Assembly: GCA_002722295.1 (NCBI GenBank)
Contig: PBLF01000007.1
Location: 66,833 to 119,876 of the forward strand
Length of the DNA: 53,044 bases
Direction: 5' to 3'
DNA from: Stappia sp.
GTDB lineage: Bacteria > Pseudomonadota > Alphaproteobacteria > Rhizobiales > Stappiaceae
The notes beneath the pieces are model-generated. The model ran no database searches. It saw nothing but the letters and a program-made list of their open reading frames with translations, and had not been told where the DNA came from. Of this stretch, positions 50,533 through 53,044 are shown in pieces. A program made the position numbers and the translations under genes. Position 1 is the stretch's first letter. Every line of letters starts with the position of its first letter.

Positions 50533-50808
50533 CTATAGTTTCGCCTTTGCGAACACCTCGACCAACTCGTTGAACTTAGCCCGCTGAAGGTCGGCATCGC
50601 CCGAGGCGATCGCCTCCTCGACGCAACAGGCGGCATGCGATCGCAACACCTGGTTCTCCACCTTCGACAAGGCGGCTTTGACCGCGTGGATCTGGTTGAG
50701 AATGTCGATGCAGTATCGCTCGTCCTCGACCATCTGACCGACACCGCGGACCTGGCCGGCGATCCGGTTGAGCGACGCAATGATCTGCTTCGAGTTTTTA
50801 TTGCACAT
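50533..50808 (-). CDS. csoR: CsoR-family copper-sensing repressor
   Basis: A 91-residue all-helical metal-sensing repressor. Cys in ERYCIDIL, His 25 residues later in RSHAACC and a Cys 4 residues after that give the C-x24-H-x3-C copper site of CsoR (C36, H61, C65 in M. tuberculosis). RcnR and FrmR lack the last Cys. The start at 50808 (MCNKNSK) is the family start. The putative operator is directly upstream. It heads the operon with the glutaredoxin-MauE and CcoA-like genes. Confidence 0.9.
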   Translation of the reverse strand: MCNKNSKQIIASLNRIAGQVRGVGQMVEDERYCIDILNQIHAVKAALSKVENQVLRSHAACCVEEAIASGDADLQRAKFNELVEVFAKAKL

Positions 50809-50812
50809 CCAT

Positions 50813-50839
50813 CTACCCCTACCCGGTATGGGTATATAT
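50813..50839 (-). promoter_or_regulatory. Putative CsoR operator
   Basis: TACCCCTACCCGGTATGGGTATATA spans this region. It contains a TACCC...GGGTA dyad with C/G tracts like known CsoR sites, and an AT-rich -10-like TATATA. It lies 5-31 nt upstream of csoR, placed for autorepression. Confidence 0.6.
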
Positions 50840-50940
50840 ACGTTTGAGGAAAGGTTTCGTTCCCGCAAAACCCAAGAGTTTTGCCGGCCTGTCAGCATCG
50901 AAGCAAATAATTGTGGGAGTTCCGATGGACGATACTGCAA

Positions 50941-52611
50941 CCCACATTTCCCAAGTAAGGCGCTGATTTCGCTGTCCTGACCATTATATTTCCTATATAA
51001 AACATGGTGTTGAAGGCTGCGAGGGGCGCGTTTCATGGATCACCCAGAGGGTGCGGGCTTGCAACGGGCAGATCGGGTGGATTTCGACCCTCGCGTGCGG
51101 CTGGAATTTCGCGGCACGCAGCTCAGTTCCGACGGCGGCCTTCTGGTGATGCGCGAGCTTGATGACGCGCTCGGGTTGTCCGATTTGGCGTCAGCGGCGC
51201 TGCGCGATACTCGCTCTGGCAAGAACACGGTCCATCGGCTCGACGGCCTGTTCCGGCAATCAGTCTTTGGGCGGCTGGCCGGATACGAGGATGTCAACGA
51301 CGCCAACCGTCTCGCCTGCGATCCGGTCATGCGCCAAGTTGTCGGCGGCAGAGCGGTCGATGCACAAGCGGCCTCGGCATCGCAGATGGGACGGTTCGAG
51401 ACCGAGACGCTGGCTCTGGCCGGGAACCGTGCCGCGCTGGCCGACCTGAACGGGCAATGGATCGACCGGTTCCATGACCGTAACGGGCTGAAGTACATCG
51501 TTCTGGACATGGACAGCTCGGTCAGCCCGACCCATGGCGACCAGGAAGGGTCCGCCTGGAATGGCCATTTCGACTGTAGCTGCTATCACCCCAACTTTCT
51601 GTTCAACCAGTTCGGGATGCTGGAACGCTGCGCCCTGCGCCATGGCAACGTCCACAGCGCCGATGGCTGGCGTGATGTTCTCGACCCCGTCATTGCGCGC
51701 TACGCGGAGCGCGACCTTGGTGGCAGGTTCTTCCGGGCCGATGCTGCCTACGCGATCCCGGCGATCTATGAGCGATTGGAAGAAGCGCGGTTCTTCTACG
51801 CCATCCGGCTGCCCGCAAACGCGGTCCTCAAGGACAAGATCGCGCATCGGCTAACGCGCCCTGTCGGGCGGCCGTCACTGACCAAGGTCAAGCGGTTCTT
51901 CGAGGAATTCGAGTATCAGGCGGCGTCCTGGGACAAGGAACGCCGGGTGATCGCCAAGATCGAATGGCATCCGGGCGAACTGTTCCCGCGTGTCGGCTTC
52001 ATCGTCACCAACCTGCCGATGGAGCCGGACTGGGTGGTGCGGTTCTACAACCAGCGCGGCACCGCCGAGCAGCACATCAAAGAGGGCAAATACGCCTTTC
52101 GCTGGACGCGGCTGTCGTGCCGGAAGTTCCGCGACAATGAGGTGCGGCTGCAACTGCACGCCCTGGCGTACAACCTGGCCACCTTCTTGCGCTGCATCGA
52201 GCTGCCCGAGGCCATGGCCGACTGGTCGTTGACCAGCCTGCAACTGAAGCTGATCAAGATCGGGGCACGTGTGGTCCGTCACGCCCGCACCATCACCTTC
52301 CAGCTGGCCGAGGTCGCTGTCACCGGCACGATGGTACGCGCCATCCTCGCCGCTATCCGCCGATTGCGAGCGCCACCGCTATGCGCATGATCGCGATCCA
52401 CGCTCAAACTGAACGAAAGCGGCTGGACAGATCTGTCCGCTGCGCTGAAAAACGCCGCCCCTGGGCAAGGAAACAGCGGCTTCGCGGTCTGATCCGTCCA
52501 GATCCAGCAGTCTGCGCGACCGCAAGTGCCGCTTGCGGCAGAAAATCCTTGTCTAGCGCTCGGATATAGGCGATCTTCACCTCAAACGACACGCCACTTG
52601 GGGAATGCAGG
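50941..52611 (+). mobile_element. IS1380-family element
   Basis: About 1.67 kb around one transposase gene, with inverted ends. Left CCCACATTTCCCAAGT begins at 50941; right, complemented, CCTGCATTCCCCAAGT ends at 52611. The ends match at 13 of 16 positions. I could not see a clear 4-bp target repeat. Just before the left end a GGGAG ribosome site and ATG (50925) may mark a gene cut after five codons. Confidence 0.75.
51035..52390 (+). CDS. IS1380-family transposase
   Basis: A 451-residue DDE transposase of the IS1380/IS4-like type. N-terminal LSSDGGLLVMRELDDALGLS is followed by LFRQSVFGRLAGYEDVNDA (typical IS1380). Catalytic-region features are VLDMDSSVSPTHGDQEGSAW (first Asp), FFRADAAYAIPAIYERL (second Asp) and NQRGTAEQHIKEGKYAF (Glu). 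The frame is intact and full length, so the copy could be active. Confidence 0.92.
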   Translation: MDHPEGAGLQRADRVDFDPRVRLEFRGTQLSSDGGLLVMRELDDALGLSDLASAALRDTRSGKNTVHRLDGLFRQSVFGRLAGYEDVNDANRLACDPVMRQVVGGRAVDAQAASASQMGRFETETLALAGNRAALADLNGQWIDRFHDRNGLKYIVLDMDSSVSPTHGDQEGSAWNGHFDCSCYHPNFLFNQFGMLERCALRHGNVHSADGWRDVLDPVIARYAERDLGGRFFRADAAYAIPAIYERLEEARFFYAIRLPANAVLKDKIAHRLTRPVGRPSLTKVKRFFEEFEYQAASWDKERRVIAKIEWHPGELFPRVGFIVTNLPMEPDWVVRFYNQRGTAEQHIKEGKYAFRWTRLSCRKFRDNEVRLQLHALAYNLATFLRCIELPEAMADWSLTSLQLKLIKIGARVVRHARTITFQLAEVAVTGTMVRAILAAIRRLRAPPLCA

Positions 52612-52954
52612 TGAAAACGTTCAAAACGCCGCCAGTCAGTTCATTCACCTGTCCATCTCCGGCGTCATCATGCCGCGATTGCTGGCCGTCGACCAGCCCG
52701 TCGATGCATCTGAGCATTCAAAGAGGGCGGTTGACGCTTTTCTGGGGGTATATGGCCGACGCAATGACTTATAGCGTGGGAGGCCCAACAGCTTGCCTTC
52801 TGGTGCTTCGACAGGTGCCATGCCGCGCCTCAAGGTGACGGATCCGGTTGAACACTTGACCCGGATGGTGCCGGACACTAGCTACCCACGCAGATGCACC
52901 GACCGGACGGTACAGTTTTGAGTGAACACATGACCCCAGCAGAAACCAGAAGCG
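52612..52954. other. Region between IS1380 and IS256, no recognised gene
   Basis: About 340 bp. I see no convincing gene, promoter or terminator. Short frames on both strands resemble nothing known. It may be the remnant of the DNA interrupted by both elements. Confidence 0.55.
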
Positions 52955-53044
52955 GGTAGCGTCCACGCACGTGGTGTAATTTCAGCGCCGTCGAAGGTGT
53001 AATCCCGGGTGGTCACCGAGGTGTATGATCGAGGTGGAGTTTGG
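52955..53044 (+). mobile_element. IS256 copy, first 90 bp (continues outside)
   Basis: The last 90 bases are identical, as reverse complement, to 38738-38827, the transposase-start end of the complete IS256 element. The match begins GGTAGCGTCC at 52955 with unrelated flanking sequence (AGAAACCAGAAGC). Its transposase gene would run rightward beyond the window, so the two copies are in opposite orientation. Confidence 0.92.

Noticed and set aside
38828..53044. IS256-IS256 composite transposon carrying the metal genes
   Set aside because: The left copy is flanked on both sides by the same 8-bp repeat, which marks an independent single insertion rather than the end of a composite unit.
1..53044. 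CRISPR arrays, tRNA or rRNA genes
   Set aside because: No series of evenly spaced direct repeats, no cloverleaf or conserved rRNA sequence was noticed on either strand. A dedicated covariance search was not possible here.

Overview
The window reads as accessory DNA (a plasmid or genomic island) from a GC-rich alphaproteobacterium. Supporting this are a PHB-type thiolase/acetoacetyl-CoA reductase/phasin set with a PhaC-like DUF3141 protein and acetate kinase, an FNR/FixK-type box, alphaproteobacterial-style mer and copper genes, a CcoA-like transporter, and IS21, IS256 and IS1380 elements. No rRNA, tRNA, CRISPR array, replication or conjugation gene was seen.

Layout. 1-8.0 kb (minus strand): acetate kinase (cut by the window edge), DUF3141, DUF5676, YHS protein, phasin, a metal-binding (CorE-like) ECF sigma factor, an APC permease, a two-TM ion channel, thiolase and acetoacetyl-CoA reductase. 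8.3-15.0 kb (plus): a stand-alone sigma region-4 protein, a CDF transporter with an altered metal site, two EamA transporters, a second CorE-like ECF sigma factor behind a perfect FNR box, a frameshifted third ECF gene, a Met/Gln-rich secreted protein, an internally deleted YdhR gene and a TVP38-type membrane protein. Four copies of a TGTAAC-N16/17-CGTCT promoter link the ECF factors to phasin, PHB, region-4 and Met-rich genes.

15.5-20.0 kb: a mer operon (merR / merTPFA plus a small CC membrane protein and a glutathione-reductase-like flavoprotein). 20.2-26.4 kb: an unusual operon of MerR, CcdA, HMA chaperone, second CcdA, secreted Cys-free helical protein, and a P-type ATPase with a YPC instead of CPC motif. 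26.4-30.4 kb: a second unusual operon of MerR, gamma-glutamylcyclotransferase-like, LPG-synthase-TM-like, MFS and a second gamma-glutamylcyclotransferase-like protein. Both have MerR-type promoters in front.

30.4-39 kb: a scarred region. A 5'-truncated fic gene abuts the left end of an IS21 element, whose truncated istA runs into a 5' fragment of a FAD monooxygenase gene. Next come MerR, RND permease and membrane-fusion genes; the last is split by an IS256 element with a perfect 8-bp target duplication.

39-50.8 kb: zinc/cadmium (ZntA-type ATPase + SmtB-type ArsR) and copper functions (glutaredoxin + ferredoxin reductase, DUF305, CopZ, three-HMA CopA, CueR, CcoA-like importer, glutaredoxin-MauE fusion, CsoR). 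Four near-identical CueR-type promoters (TTGACC, 19-bp spacer) define a local copper regulon that includes the RND pump and the glutaredoxin/reductase pair. 50.9-53.0 kb: an IS1380 element and the end of a second IS256 copy, inverted relative to the first.

Taken together, cytosolic sensors (CueR, CsoR, MerR, ArsR, CorE-like sigma) drive efflux ATPases, chaperones, a CDF, an RND pump and thiol-redox proteins. One sigma factor also appears tied to oxygen limitation and PHB metabolism.
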